Positions 1 through 13,000 of a DNA stretch of 64,000 bases are shown here, piece by piece (position 1 is the stretch's first letter; every line of letters starts with the position of its first letter). A model generated the notes under the pieces. That model was not told where the DNA came from. It saw only the letters and a list, made by a program, of their open reading frames with translations, and ran no database searches. The stretch is from Galaxea fascicularis (taxonomy: Eukaryota; Cnidaria; Anthozoa; Scleractinia; Euphylliidae). The stretch is from positions 26,451,778 to 26,515,777 of the forward strand of contig OX419341.1 of the NCBI GenBank assembly GCA_948470475.1, read 5' to 3'. A program made the translations under genes and the position numbers.

Positions 1-1403
1 AGGACAATTAAATCCCTGTCAGAATTCAGAGCGATGATACGAAAAAAAAGATTTATCAGCTGAAGTCAATGGATGTGGAACAAATTGATATCTCTGCACA
101 TCTTAGTCTATAAATGGTTTAAAATAGTGTAAATAGTTGATTGCAAATAGTGTTGTAGCAAACTTAGAGATTTGTAAAAGATTGAATTGGAAATTGATTC
201 CATCTATTCTTAGGGATTATATTTAAATAAGTATTATTAATTAATTTAACACTTTACTCAATATTTTAATCAGTATTAATTAACAATTATTTTAACAATA
301 GTTTATTATTTTAATTAGTATTTTTATCAAATTGTAACAAAGCGTATGTGTTAAAGAGTGTCTTCAATTAGTGCCTTGGCCCTACAACGACCAGACACGG
401 TAATAAAGGATATCTATGTATGAATGTATTATCTCTTTGGCTCTGCAAACATCCACATTTCATTGAAAACTACAAAAATTGCTCTGAAAGCTTTCCATGA
501 ACATAAAACAACAAAAGCAACGCACTCGGATAACTATTATTTCCCGGCTATTCTATATACTAAATCTCCTTGTGTGCTTATCAAAGACAAGTGTCAAACG
601 CCGTTTCTTGTGACTTATATCTGCTAACGTGGATGTTAATTAATTACTTTCTTTGATTGAAAGCATGTGGTTGAGTGTTGGGAATTTGGAAGAGATAGTT
701 GACAGAGCCAAGAAAAAGCCTGCTACTGGGATGACAAATACCAAGGACAAGGCATGATTGGCAGATAAGGATTGAACGTATCCGCTGGCAAACACGGCCA
801 TCTGAACAGGCTTGTTGGTCCGGAGAATAGCCTGGTTTTCAAAAAGTCGGGTATACATTAATATTATACTTATTTATAGAATAACCCTTCCATTTTAAAG
901 TAACCAGTTGTCGTATAATAAATCTGTTCATCACTAAAACGTCTATTTTCGAATTTCAGGTTGAACAAGCAGCAAAAGGAACCTCAAGCACGACACTACA
1001 GTGCATTAAAGAATAATTGATATTTAACAATCATAAACACAATCATAAAGACCAAACGAATGTTCTCCCCGATGGAAATACCAAAGAAATGTTGTATTTC
1101 AACATGCTTGTCACTCTAATAAAGCAGATTAAGTTACATAAGGAAGCTTCGCAAAGAAAATTAGAGCAATTAGAGAAACTGTCAGGGCAAGTCTATGTTA
1201 GCCCCGAGTTAAGGCTTCCATCCAACATGTCTTCCCCTTTACAGGTTGCGTTGCCAAACCAAGCCTAAGTGGACCGCTAAAACTCAAAAAAGCTAAAACC
1301 AAAAAATGCTACAAAAAAATTATGCCATACAAGTAGACAAAACGAGCTGGTATTCGTAAACAAAAAAAACTAACGCCTTCCCTCAATTGTAGACAAACAA
1401 AAT
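1..1403. other. AT-rich flanking region
   Basis: This stretch is AT-rich, with many TTAAT and TAATT runs between about 180 and 330. I see no convincing complete gene. Two weak exon-like pieces occur: a minus-strand one at 640-831, listed separately, and a plus-strand one at 960-1016. The second follows a TTTCAG and reads 18 codons to a TAA. Neither can be tied to a named gene from sequence alone. Confidence 0.5.
640..831 (-). CDS. Candidate terminal exon of an unidentified membrane protein gene
   Basis: On the minus strand a pyrimidine-containing acceptor ending in CAG precedes 831. From there an open frame of 63 codons runs to a TAA at 642-640. The peptide contains one strongly hydrophobic stretch (ALSLVFVIPVAGFFLALSTI) that could be a membrane span, then a short polar tail. 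Upstream exons would lie outside the window or within the minisatellite. I do not recognise the family. The case rests only on the acceptor, the open frame and the hydrophobic pattern, so it may be a chance ORF. Confidence 0.25.
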   Translation of the reverse strand, partial: AILRTNKPVQMAVFASGYVQSLSANHALSLVFVIPVAGFFLALSTISSKFPTLNHMLSIKESN

Positions 1404-4400
1404 CCAAGTGTGGGAGCTAGAGAGTGGTGCCAAGTGTGGGAGCTAGAGAGTGGTGCCAAGTGTGGGAGCTAGAGAGTGGTGCCAAGTGTGGGAGCTAGAG
1501 AGTGGTGCCAAGTGTGGGAGCTAGAGAGTGGTGCCAAGTGTGGGAGCTAGAGAGTGGTGCCAAGTGTGGGAGCTAGAGAGTGGTGCCAAGTGTGGGAGCT
1601 AGAGAGTGGTGCCAAGTGTGGGAGCTAGAGAGTGGTGCCAAGTGTGGGAGCGAGAGAGTGGTGCCAAGTGTGGGAGCGAGAGAGTGGTGCCAAGTGTGGG
1701 AGCGAGAGAGTGGTGCCAAGTGTGGGAGCGAGAGAGTGGTGCCAAGTGTGGGAGCGAGAGAGTGGTGCCAAGTGTGGGAGCGAGAGAGTGGTGCCAAGTG
1801 TGGGAGCGAGAGAGTGGTGCCAAGTGTGGGAGCGAGAGAGTGGTGCCAAGTGTGGGAGCGAGAGAGTGGTGCCAAGTGTGGGAGCGAGAGAGTGGTGCCA
1901 AGTGTGGGAGCGAGAGAGTGGTGCCAAGTGTGGGAGCGAGAGAGTGGTGCCAAGTGTGGGAGCGAGAGAGTGGTGCCAAGTGTGGGAGCGAGAGAGTGGT
2001 GCCAAGTGTGGGAGCGAGAGAGTGGTGCCAAGTGTGGGAGCGAGAGAGTGGTGCCAAGTGTGGGAGCGAGAGAGTGGTGCCAAGTGTGGGAGCGAGAGAG
2101 TGGTGCCAAGTGTGGGAGCGAGAGAGTGGTGCCAAGTGTGGGAGCGAGAGAGTGGTGCCAAGTGTGGGAGCGAGAGAGTGGTGCCAAGTGTGGGAGCGAG
2201 AGAGTGGTGCCAAGTGTGGGAGCGAGAGAGTGGTGCCAAGTGTGGGAGCGAGAGAGTGGTGCCAAGTGTGGGAGCGAGAGAGTGGTGCCAAGTGTGGGAG
2301 CGAGAGAGTGGTGCCAAGTGTGGGAGCGAGAGAGTGGTGCCAAGTGTGGGAGCGAGAGAGTGGTGCCAAGTGTGGGAGCGAGAGAGTGGTGCCAAGTGTG
2401 GGAGCGAGAGAGTGGTGCCAAGTGTGGGAGCGAGAGAGTGGTGCCAAGTGTGGGAGCGAGAGAGTGGTGCCAAGTGTGGGAGCGAGAGAGTGGTGCCAAG
2501 TGTGGGAGCGAGAGAGTGGTGCCAAGTGTGGGAGCGAGAGAGTGGTGCCAAGTGTGGGAGCGAGAGAGTGGTGCCAAGTGTGGGAGCGAGAGAGTGGTGC
2601 CAAGTGTGGGAGCGAGAGAGTGGTGCCAAGTGTGGGAGCGAGAGAGTGGTGCCAAGTGTGGGAGCGAGAGAGTGGTGCCAAGTGTGGGAGCGAGAGAGTG
2701 GTGCCAAGTGTGGGAGCGAGAGAGTGGTGCCAAGTGTGGGAGCGAGAGAGTGGTGCCAAGTGTGGGAGCGAGAGAGTGGTGCCAAGTGTGGGAGCGAGAG
2801 AGTGGTGCCAAGTGTGGGAGCGAGAGAGTGGTGCCAAGTGTGGAGCGAGAGAGTGGTGCCAAGTGTGGGAGCGAGAGAGTGGTGCCAATGTGGAGCGAGA
2901 GAGTGGTGCCAGTGGGAGCGAGAGAGTGGTGCCAAGTGTGGGAGCGAGAGAGTGGTGCCAAGTGTGGAGCGAGAGAGTGGTGCCAAGTGTGGGAGCGAGA
3001 GAGTGGTGCCCAGTGTGGGAGCGAGAGAGTGGTGCCCAGTGTGGAGCGAGAGAGTGGTGCCAGTGTGGAGCGAGAGAGTGGTGCCCAGTGTGGGAGCGAG
3101 AGAGTTGCCCAGTGTGGGAGCGAGAGAGTGGTGCCAGTGTGGGAGCGAGAGAGTGGTGCCCAGTGTGGGAGCGAGAGAGTGGTGCCCAGTGTGGGAGCGA
3201 GAGAGGAGCGAGAGAGTGGTGCCCAGTGTGGGAGCGAGAGAGTGGTGCCCAGTGTGGGAGCGAGAGAGTGGTGCCCAGTGTGGGAGCGAGAGAGTGGTGC
3301 CCAGTGTGGGAGCGAGAGAGTGGTGCCCAGTGTGGGAGCNNNNNNNNNNNNNNNNNNNNNNNNNNNNNNNNNNNNNNNNNNNNNNNNNNNNNNNNNNNNN
3401 NNNNNNNNNNNNNNNNNNNNNNNNNNNNNNNNNNNNNNNNNNNNNNNNNNNNNNNNNNNNNNNNNNNNNNNNNNNNNNNNNNNNNNNNNNNNNNNNNNNN
3501 NNNNNNNNNNNNNNNNNNNNNNNNNNNNNNNNNNNNNNNGGAGCGAGAGAGTGGTGCCCAGTGTGGGAGCGAGAGAGTGGTGCCCAGTGTGGGAGCGAGA
3601 GAGTGGTGCCCAGTGTGGGAGCGAGAGAGTGGTGCCCAGTGTGGGAGCGAGAGAGTGGTGCCCAGTGTGGGAGCGAGAGAGTGGTGCCCAGTGTGGGAGC
3701 GAGAGAGTGGTGCCCAGTGTGGGAGCGAGAGAGTGGTGCCCAGTGTGGGAGCGAGAGAGTGGTGCCCAGTGTGGGAGCGAGAGAGTGGTGCCCAGTGTGG
3801 GAGCGAGAGAGTGGTGCCCAGTGTGGGAGCGAGAGAGTGGTGCCCAGTGTGGGAGCGAGAGAGTGGTGCCCAGTGTGGAGCGAGAGAGTGGTGCCCAGTG
3901 TGGGAGCGAGAGAGTGGTGCCCAGTGTGGGAGCGAGAGAGTGGTGCCCAGTGTGGGAGCGAGAGAGTGGTGCCCAGTGTGGGAGCGAGAGAGTGGTGCCC
4001 AGTGTGGGAGCGAGAGAGTGGTGCCCAGTGTGGGAGCGAGAGAGTGGTGCCCAGTGTGGGAGCGAGAGAGTGGTGCCCAGTGTGGGAGCGAGAGAGTGGT
4101 GCCCAGTGTGGGAGCGAGAGAGTGGTGCCCAGTGTGGGAGCGAGAGAGTGGTGCCCAGTGTGGGAGCGAGAGAGTGGTGCCCAGTGTGGGAGCGAGAGAG
4201 TGGTGCCCAGTGTGGGAGCGAGAGAGTGGTGCCCAGTGTGGGAGCGAGAGAGTGGTGCCCAGTGTGGGAGCGAGAGAGTGGTGCCCAGTGTGGGAGCGAG
4301 AGAGTGGTGCCCAGTGTGGGAGCGAGAGAGTGGTGCCCAGTGTGGGAGCGAGAGAGTGGTGCCCAGTGTGGGAGCGAGAGAGTGGTGCCCAGTGTGGGAG

Positions 4401-6374
4401 CGAGAGAGTGGTGCCCAGTGTGGGAGCGAGAGAGTGGTGCCCAGTGTGGGAGCGAGAGAGTGGTGCCCAGTGTGGGAGCGAGAGAGTGGTGCCCAGTGTG
4501 GGAGCGAGAGAGTGGTGCCCAGTGTGGGAGCGAGAGAGTGGTGCCCAGTGTGGGAGCGAGAGAGTGGTGCCCAGTGTGGGAGCGAGAGAGTGGTGCCCAG
4601 TGTGGGAGCGAGAGAGTGGTGCCCAGTGTGGGAGCGAGAGAGTGGTGCCCAGTGTGGGAGCGAGAGAGTGGTGCCCAGTGTGGGAGCGAGAGAGTGGTGC
4701 CCAGTGTGGGAGCGAGAGAGTGGTGCCCAGTGTGGGAGCGAGAGAGTGGTGCCCAGTGTGGGGAGCGAGAGAGTGGTGCCCAGTGTGGGAGCGAGAGAGT
4801 GGTGCCCAGTGTGGGAGCGAGAGAGTGGTGCCCAGTGTGGGAGCGAGAGAGTGGTGCCCAGTGTGGGAGCGAGAGAGTGGTGCCCAGTGTGGGAGCGAGA
4901 GAGTGGTGCCCAGTGTGGGAGCGAGAGAGTGGTGCCCAGTGTGGGAGCGAGAGAGTGGTGCCCAGTGTGGGAGCGAGAGAGTGGTGCCCAGTGTGGGAGC
5001 GAGAGAGTGGTGCCCAGTGTGGGAGCGAGAGAGTGGTGCCCAGTGTGGGAGCGAGAGAGTGGTGCCCAGTGTGGGAGCGAGAGAGTGGTGCCCAGTGTGG
5101 GAGCGAGAGAGTGGTGCCCAGTGTGGGAGCGAGAGAGTGGTGCCCAGTGTGGGAGCGAGAGAGTGGTGCCCAGTGTGGGAGCGAGAGAGTGGTGCCCAGT
5201 GTGGGAGCGAGAGAGTGGTGCCCAGTGTGGGAGCGAGAGAGTGGTGCCCCAGTGTGGGAGCGAGAGAGTGGTGCCCAGTGTGGGAGCGAGAGAGTGGTGC
5301 CCAGTGTGGGAGCGAGAGAGTGGTGCCCAGTGTGGGAGCGAGAGAGTGGTGCCCAGTGTGGGAGCGAGAGAGTGGTGCCCAGTGTGGGAGCGAGAGAGTG
5401 GTGCCCAGTGTGGGAGCGAGAGAGTGGTGCCCAGTGTGGGAGCGAGAGAGTGGTGCCCAGTGTGGGAGCGAGAGAGTGGTGCCCAGTGTGGGAGCGAGAG
5501 AGTGGTGCCCAGTGTGGGAGCGAGAGAGTGGTGCCCAGTGTGGGAGCGAGAGAGTGGTGCCCAGTGTGGGAGCGAGAGAGTGGTGCCCAGTGTGGGAGCG
5601 AGAGAGTGGTGCCCAGTGTGGGAGCGAGAGAGTGGTGCCCAGTGTGGGAGCGAGAGAGTGGTGCCCAGTGTGGGAGCGAGAGAGTGGTGCCCAGTGTGGG
5701 AGCGAGAGAGTGGTGCCCAGTGTGGGAGCGAGAGAGTGGTGCCCAGTGTGGGAGCGAGAGAGTGGTGCCCAGTGTGGGAGCGAGAGAGTGGTGCCCAGTG
5801 TGGGAGCGAGAGAGTGGTGCCCAGTGTGGGAGCGAGAGAGTGGTGCCCAGTGTGGGAGCGAGAGAGTGGTGCCCAGTGTGGGAGCGAGAGAGTGGTGCCC
5901 AGTGTGGGAGCGAGAGAGTGGTGCCCAGTGTGGGAGCGAGAGAGTGGTGCCCAGTGTGGGAGCGAGAGAGTGGTGCCCAGTGTGGGAGCGAGAGAGTGGT
6001 GCCCAGTGTGGGAGCGAGAGAGTGGTGCCCAGTGTGGGAGCGAGAGAGTGGTGCCCAGTGTGGGAGCGAGAGAGTGGTGCCCAGTGTGGGAGCGAGAGAG
6101 TGGTGCCCAGTGTGGGAGCGAGAGAGTGGTGCCCAGTGTGGGAGCGAGAGAGTGGTGCCCAGTGTGGGAGCGAGAGAGTGGTGCCCAGTGTGGGAGCGAG
6201 AGAGTGGTGCCCAGTGTGGGAGCGAGAGAGTGGTGCCCAGTGTGGGAGCGAGAGAGTGGTGCCCAGTGTGGGAGCGAGAGAGTGGTGCCCAGTGTGGGAG
6301 CGAGAGAGTGGTGCCCAGTGTGGGAGCGAGAGAGTGGTGCCCAGTGTGGGAGCTAGAGAGTGGTGCCAAGTGTG
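1404..6374 (+). repeat. Minisatellite, 26-bp unit, about 190 copies
   Basis: A 26-bp unit of the form CCAAGTGTGGGAGCTAGAG then AGTGGTG is repeated head to tail over about 5 kb. Three variants are arranged in zones. CTAG/CCAAG units occupy roughly 1404-1650. CGAG/CCAAG units run to about 2990. CGAG/CCCAG units fill 3000-6340. The last unit, at about 6350-6374, returns to the CTAG/CCAAG form. Between about 2840 and 3210 several units carry 1-bp and larger deletions, which suggests an irregular junction zone. Because 26 is not a multiple of 3 and the unit lacks stops, long ORFs run through several frames on both strands; none should be read as a gene. Confidence 0.97.
3340..3539. other. Assembly gap of 200 N
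   Basis: Exactly 200 N bases lie inside the minisatellite, with the same repeat variant on both sides. The round number suggests a placeholder, so the true array length is unknown. Confidence 0.98.
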
Positions 6375-7067
6375 CTAGGATGACCCTCGAAGTATGCTTT
6401 TACTCAGGGGGAGCCACCGAAAAAAAATAGTCGGCTGGAATTTTTTTGGTTTCGGAGCTTGAGGTCTGGAGATAGGGTATGAAAGCTGGAGTCTCCAGTC
6501 GAAAGCTGGTAATTTTACATGTGTGATTATGGGCCCGGACAGTTCCTGATGCCGTCTGCATGTTGACGTGTCATTTCGCGCCCACATGGATGGCGCAATG
6601 AGAAATTTTCCAGGAACCGTTCATTATTTACACAACTGTCCCTGGACGACTGTGTCTGAAATCGTTGGTTATGTTGCTTTACATTTCGGGTTGAAGGACT
6701 ACTGTCTTTCAATGAATGCGTCTGAAATTAAACCAGGGCCGTTCTGCTGGAGGTCCTTATCTCGTCCACAGAGCCCGCTTTTCTTTTGGACGCGACCGTG
6801 CGTTGTTTCTTACGTGATGTAGTGTTTGTTCCCAGCGCTAAAACTGCGAACCCGCGTTCGTTGGTGACGCTCTGCAGTGCCGTCTTGTTTTTAGCCGTCA
6901 GTTTGAATTTCGTGAGATCCTGGGAACGAGATTGACTGCTCAGAAAGTGTCAGCGGGTATTTTGGTTAAAAAGTATAAATCTAAAATAAGTTATGATTGG
7001 ATAAAGATTTGGTCTGGATTACAAACCAATCAGATTTTCTGTTACATTTTCCGGGAAGACTTCGAAA
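6375..7067 (+). promoter_or_regulatory. Upstream region of the Rab escort protein gene
   Basis: This is single-copy-looking sequence between the minisatellite and the REP start codon. It should hold the promoter. A CCAAT box in the context ACCAATCAG lies at 7025-7033, about 38 bp before the ATG. I see no clear TATA box. The 5' untranslated region cannot be delimited from sequence. Confidence 0.4.
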
Positions 7068-7075
7068 ATGGCGGA
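7064..7075 (+). promoter_or_regulatory. TISU/YY1-like start-codon context of REP
   Basis: The start codon lies in GAAAATGGCGGA, which matches the TISU consensus SAASATGGCGGC at 10 of 12 positions. TISU elements overlap YY1 sites and promote initiation from very short leaders in animals. The role here is inferred from the match only. Confidence 0.4.
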
Positions 7076-10000
7076 CGATCTTCCTGAGGATTTTGATGTC
7101 ATCGTACTAGGAACTGGTAAGTTGCCAGTTACGATTGTTGAAATATCATTGAATTTGTGGTGAAAGGAACCTTGAGAAATATCGTTAACTCTTTACACTC
7201 AGCATAAACATATATCTTTGTTTTTGTCGAGCAAATTAGTTTGCAACTTTAGAATTTAATAGACCCTGCCATAAATTGACGGAGGCTAGCAATGAGTAAG
7301 TGGAAAATACGCCGCCACTATTGTGTTCTTCTTGTGACATCCTTTGAAGAAAAAGACAGATAACAGCAGACGTTATTCATATGCAAATAAGTGGCGGGGT
7401 TTTCTGCAGTGCGACTTTTGTCACCTGTCTTGATGAAAACTGTCGTTGCTGTGCACTGGCCATAATTCGTTAAGTTACCCTCTCTATGACGTGTGCTGGA
7501 AGCTTGATTCAGCAGCAGGCCTTAGTTCAGTAGGTACACCGATTACACTTGGTGTGAAGGAGACCTTATTTGATGGCTTAGTAAAGTTAGAAAGCTATTG
7601 GAAATTTCTTATTCAATCCTTTGTCTACTCCCAACTTTTATTTATTCATCTTTTGCCTTGTCCCTTAAGGTTTCCCAGAATCAGTAGTAGCAGCAGCACT
7701 TTCAAGAATTGGAATGAAAGTTCTCCACTTGGACAGGTAATTCTAGCAGTTAAATCTTGTCATTGGTTGTGCAAGGAAGTACGTCACTGTCGTCACTGAG
7801 AAAAACGAATCTTCTGTGTGTCAAAATGTGTGGTTCCAGAAAATTCCAGTTAAACTCTATACAGTCAAATGTTGGTTATCCAGACTTGTTGGGAGACCTA
7901 AAAGTCTGGATAATCAAGAGTGGAAATAATGGAAAATATTAATATGGATTTGTTTAGTTTCATGTTTCTGGTTGGTGGAGAAGAAGCTTAAGTTTTGGTA
8001 GCTATGGTAGTCATAGTATGCAGTAAACCAACATCAAGGCAATCAGGAACTCTATAAAAACCACTATAATTAAATGGTTACTGCTAAAGTAATAATGGTT
8101 TCAATAATATTTCATGTTGAGCAACTGACATTTTCTTCTTTCAGGAATGATTATTACTCCGATCAGTGGGCCACTTTCACATTTGATAGCTTGCTGAAAT
8201 GGATTGATCTCAATCTTGTAGGTGAAAAATATTCCTTTAATGTGGCCAACAGTTTATGAAGAAACTGATTTACAACTAAAAGCAAAGCCTTGACTTTGTA
8301 TAACTATTCCAGCTCAGAGCTGTCACTAATTTTTGAAGTAAATGGGGATAGACAAAAAGGAACAGGGGATTCAAGTTGCTGTAGTGACATCAACATGCTG
8401 GTTTTATATCAAAGTAGTCAGGCATATACCTTAAAATATAAGAGGAAAATCCCTGGCCTCCGACCCTTAATGACAGCCCTGTCAACACCGTCACAATGCT
8501 ACTAACAAGTCTTGCATCCTGCATGGAATTATACCTTTATTTCCAGTTGACTTTGCAGTCGAGTTACCCAAGCATCGCCTGTTTAGACATCTGTATAGAA
8601 AAAGAGACATACAGAATAGTCAACTGAAGAATGTCCCTCGTAATTGTGATTGCAATTTTTACAAATTCTTGTGTACCACCCCCACCCCCCCCCCCCACCA
8701 ACAGAGCACCACAGTTTATTTAGAAACCATCCCCTTTTTCCAAAAAAGTGTTTGTTTCTTCAGGTTACCTGCTGTTGTGGTTACCCTGCCATAGTTATTC
8801 TAGTTTTGTGTTTTGCCCTGTTCACTATTATTAGTTACCATTTGTTTATTCTTTTTCTTCTTTGTTTATTTTGTTTTTCTTTCATGGCAAAGGTAGTAAA
8901 ATAAAACAACGAGGTAAATATTTCATGATGACAGCCTGTGTTTATTTGCAGAACAAAGACAAACCAGATGCTAAGCAAAGTGAGGATGAACAAGAGGAAA
9001 CTGGTGCTTTGAGAAAGGAAGCACCCAGCCTGGAGTCTGGTACCAACTCTGTTCCAGTTCCTAGCTGCTCAGATGAAATAAAAAATGTGGTGGTCAAGTC
9101 TTACTTCTGGTGAGACTTCAAATCAATTTTTCAAGGCTAAAATGTGAAGAATGGTTAATATTGGAAGGGTTTTAATACCAGAATACTATTCAGCAACAGA
9201 TTGAGAAATAAACCTTTTAAATCCTACAAGTGATCAGTATCAAATTTCTCCTTGTAATACCACTGCTGTACAGAACAGTGGTCTTAAGAATTATGGACAG
9301 GATCACATGAGATGAATTTGCTTGATATGTTAAATTCTTCCTACTACTCTGATAGAAAACATGTAGTGGCAACAAATGAGAATTTAGATTTTGATCTTAG
9401 AGTTTCAAGGGTTAAGAAATCTTTTATCTCTTTTGGCATTTTTTCAGTGACCTTTTTATCAATCCATTTAATGTTCATTACCCCCCATTCAGTGAAAAAA
9501 TATCCCTGGAAGACACAGTTGATGTTGAGGCACCAATGACTTCTCAGAGCTCAACAGATGTACCTAAGGCTGCTCCAAGCATGTCAGAACCTCAAAATGT
9601 TTACGGTGAAATGGGAAAATTTGAAGATGAAAAAAACATGATTGAAAAAGTCTCCAAAGAGGAGGAAGCAAGCACAGCAGAAACGACATTGATTGAAGAT
9701 GTAGAAGGAGTTGCAGCTGATTCTTCCAGTGATAAAGGTGGGGAACAAAGCCACGTTGCTGCAAAAGACAGTAAAAGTCCAGCTGACATTGAAAATACAG
9801 CTCAAGAACTATCAGAGGAGACAAGTGAAGAACAGGTTTCAGATATTGTGGATTCTAATGGCTCACTTCAAAGTCTGTTTGTGCCAGCCCAGAGAGTCCT
9901 AAGTGACAGAAAACCAACCATTGGTGTGAACATGACTTATGATGATTTGAAGTCATATTGGAGAAGATTTAACATTGACATATCGCCAAAGCTCCTTTTC

Positions 10001-13000
10001 TCTAGAGGCCCACTTGTTGAGGCTTTGATCTCTGCAAATATCAGTCATTATGCAGAATTCAAATCTGTAACTAGAATCTTGACCTATATGGATGGACATG
10101 TGGAGGAGGTGCCCTGTTCACGAGCTGATGTGTTTAGCAGCAGTGTGATATCCATTGTAGAGAAAAGAATGCTGATGAAATTCTTAACTTTCTGTCTTGA
10201 TTATGAACAACAACAAGATCAATATGAAGGATTTGAGGACAAACCTTACTCTGAATTCCTTCAGTCCCGCAGATTAACACCAAACTTGCAGCATTTCATA
10301 ATCCACGCCATAGCCATGGTTAAACCAGAAACTACAACTCAGGAAGGACTTAAAGCAACTCAAAGATTCCTTCAATCTCTTGGTCGATATGGCAACACCC
10401 CCTTTATCTGGCCCCTGTATGGTGCTGGGGAACTACCGCAAGCATTTTGTCGAATGTGTGCTGTGTTTGGTGGCTTGTACTGTCTGAGAAGAGGTACATC
10501 GGCAATCACAATCAATGAAGAGAATAGAAAGTGTACAGGGATAATATCAAATAACCAGCTACTAAAATGCAAATGGTTGATAACTGGGCATTCTTACATA
10601 CCAGAATGTTTCAGGAAAGAATGCTCGCAGTTTGTTTCCAGGGCAGTTTTCATAACCTGCAGCTCTGTGAAGCCCTCTGATGAAGAGTTCATTACTGTGC
10701 TTTCCATGCCACCATCTTCTATGGAAGGAGAACCAGTGAGAGTTGTGGAGCTTGGTCACACCTCAATGGCTTGTCCCAAAGGCCTTTATGTTGTTCATTT
10801 AATAAGTAAAACTGTTTTGTCTGCCAAAGAAGATTTGGAGCCCACAGCAAAGAAGCTGTTCCATTTTCCATCAGAAGGTCAAGGTAAAGAAAAACAATAC
10901 ATTTATTTATTCTGACTCATAGATGAAGTTTGAAAGGCATATCATGCAAATAACATTCCAGGTTATCAGACAGTATTATTGTTAGGTAGTTATCCCTGTA
11001 TTATTGTGTGGCTGCATGAATCATCCGTAACTCCCCATGGAACCTCATTAAAGACTCTGATGGGGGTGGGGGCAATGGAACTTCTCAAAAGTGAAGGTCT
11101 TTAATTCCAAGAGTGGTGGGGGGGAAAGAGAAATACTTTTTAGTGGAATGCATTCTAGGCACTGTATGCTAAGACTTAATTAGTTAAGTAAATCTTGTTG
11201 ATATTGCATAAGGCAGCATCAGTACATTTATACATACTGTACATGACTTTATTTTATCTTCGATTCACAGAGTAACTAAAAAGCTACTATCTTTGATAAT
11301 ATTGATCCACTGAAATCTTGTAAAGTTTTGTCTCCTTGCCTACATCTGTAGACAGTAGTAAAAGCTAATGTTTAAAAATATCCAGGCACTGATACAACTA
11401 TCACCTGAATAACCCCTCAGTCTGTGCATTGAGCAGTACAATATATTGTCATAAATAAGTACATAAAAATGTTATTTTTATCCCATGTCCTATTTTGTTC
11501 AACAGAAGATGCACCAATTGACAAACCAATTGTTTTATGGTCTCTGTATTTCAACCAAGCAATCCCAGACTCCTCATGTGTTACAGCAGACTTGCCGTCA
11601 AATGTTCACGTTTTATCTCTGCCTGGTGTCACCATTGGATTTGGTGAGGCTCTGCAACAGGTGTGTGAACTTCGAGAACACTTTAGCACTCTAACCCATA
11701 AGGGTGGCTAATGCTTAAAGTGCACCTAACCCCAAAATATTTTTTTCACTTAAATAAATCTTTGCACCTGTCTGAAACATATTGCACCATTTTGCACCTA
11801 CCCTATTTGAACTATGGGATGTAAAAGTTACAAAATCTAGCCATCATCGGTCCCACAACTGAGCTTGAGAGGAACATGGGTCTATTCCTTACTTGCCGTC
11901 ACAAACATTAAGCCTTTGTAAAAATGCACACAAAGCAGTTTGTGACATCATGTAAGGAATAGACCCATGGCAATTACTAGCTCGGCTGTGGGACAAATGA
12001 CTCTTAACTTTTATAGCCTATAAATAGTCAAGATTTGGTTGAAAAAGACACAAAAAGGCTCAATGTGTTTCGAACAGGTGCAAAGATATATTTAAGCGAA
12101 AAAAATATTTTGGGGTTAGGTGCACTTTGATTTCTCATTATAGTAACACTGCTCAATCAAATGTAAAGGTTGTGAGAAAAAAGGAAGTGATCAACAAGTG
12201 ACAAAGGTCTTGATTGTTTAACAAATTCTTCTCATCATTACCATAGAAAATGTAAGGAAAACAGTATGGAGAATATACATGCTGATATTAGTTACCATGA
12301 AAATCGGAAAACCGTGAACACTAGAAATATTTATGGAATGTTATTGTGTTTCAAGTAAAAAGCCAGTCATGCGCGAGAAAACTAAACAGCAAACAGAAAC
12401 AGTAATTAAGTGGTTTGGTTTCATGTTGCTTCTGTTTGGTTGATGCACAATGGGAAATGTCAAAATGAAAACAAAGTGTTCACGGTTTTTGTATTTGCAC
12501 AGTACATCCATCCCACTCATAAGTTCTGAGTCCCATTGTTGTCTAAGTTTGTGGACATGAAAGTGATAAGTTAGCAGGCAATTTAACATTTGGTCAGCTG
12601 AGTTGATAGACTATTATATTTTTCACTTTGTTGTTGTGTCATTTAACCATAATATAGTTGCACAAATTGTGCCAAGGAATTTTAAAGATTGAAGATCATT
12701 TGAAGGGCTTGGTGGAAAAAGGGCATAAGTGACAATTTGGCATAAATCACAAGTTCCATAAAATTTACTCTCCTTTTACAGACCGGTTATCATGTTATTT
12801 TTTGACTCTTTTTTGAAACCAAACAAAGGAAATCACCTAAGCATCAAATCCTTTTGTGTCTGTTTTTTCGAGTTTTTGCCAAAAGTCGTACGCTAACTCA
12901 TCAAAGCCTTGCCTTAACACCACAAAATAAATACTGGACTTCATTTCTGACACGATAACCACTCTGTAGACCAAAGAAGCGTATTATGTAAAGTGTCATG

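Noticed and set aside
960..1268. Plus-strand exon and 83-codon ORF near the left edge
   Set aside because: One TTTCAG acceptor gives only 18 codons to a stop, and the 83-codon ORF has no recognisable motif; too weak for a gene call.
1573..6430. ORFs of 1574-1616 codons on both strands
   Set aside because: They are readings of a stop-free 26-bp minisatellite through different frames, interrupted by a 200-N gap; no domain or splice support.
9564..9824. Minus-strand ORFs opposite REP exon 5
   Set aside because: Shadow frames of the Glu/Ser-rich linker coding sequence.
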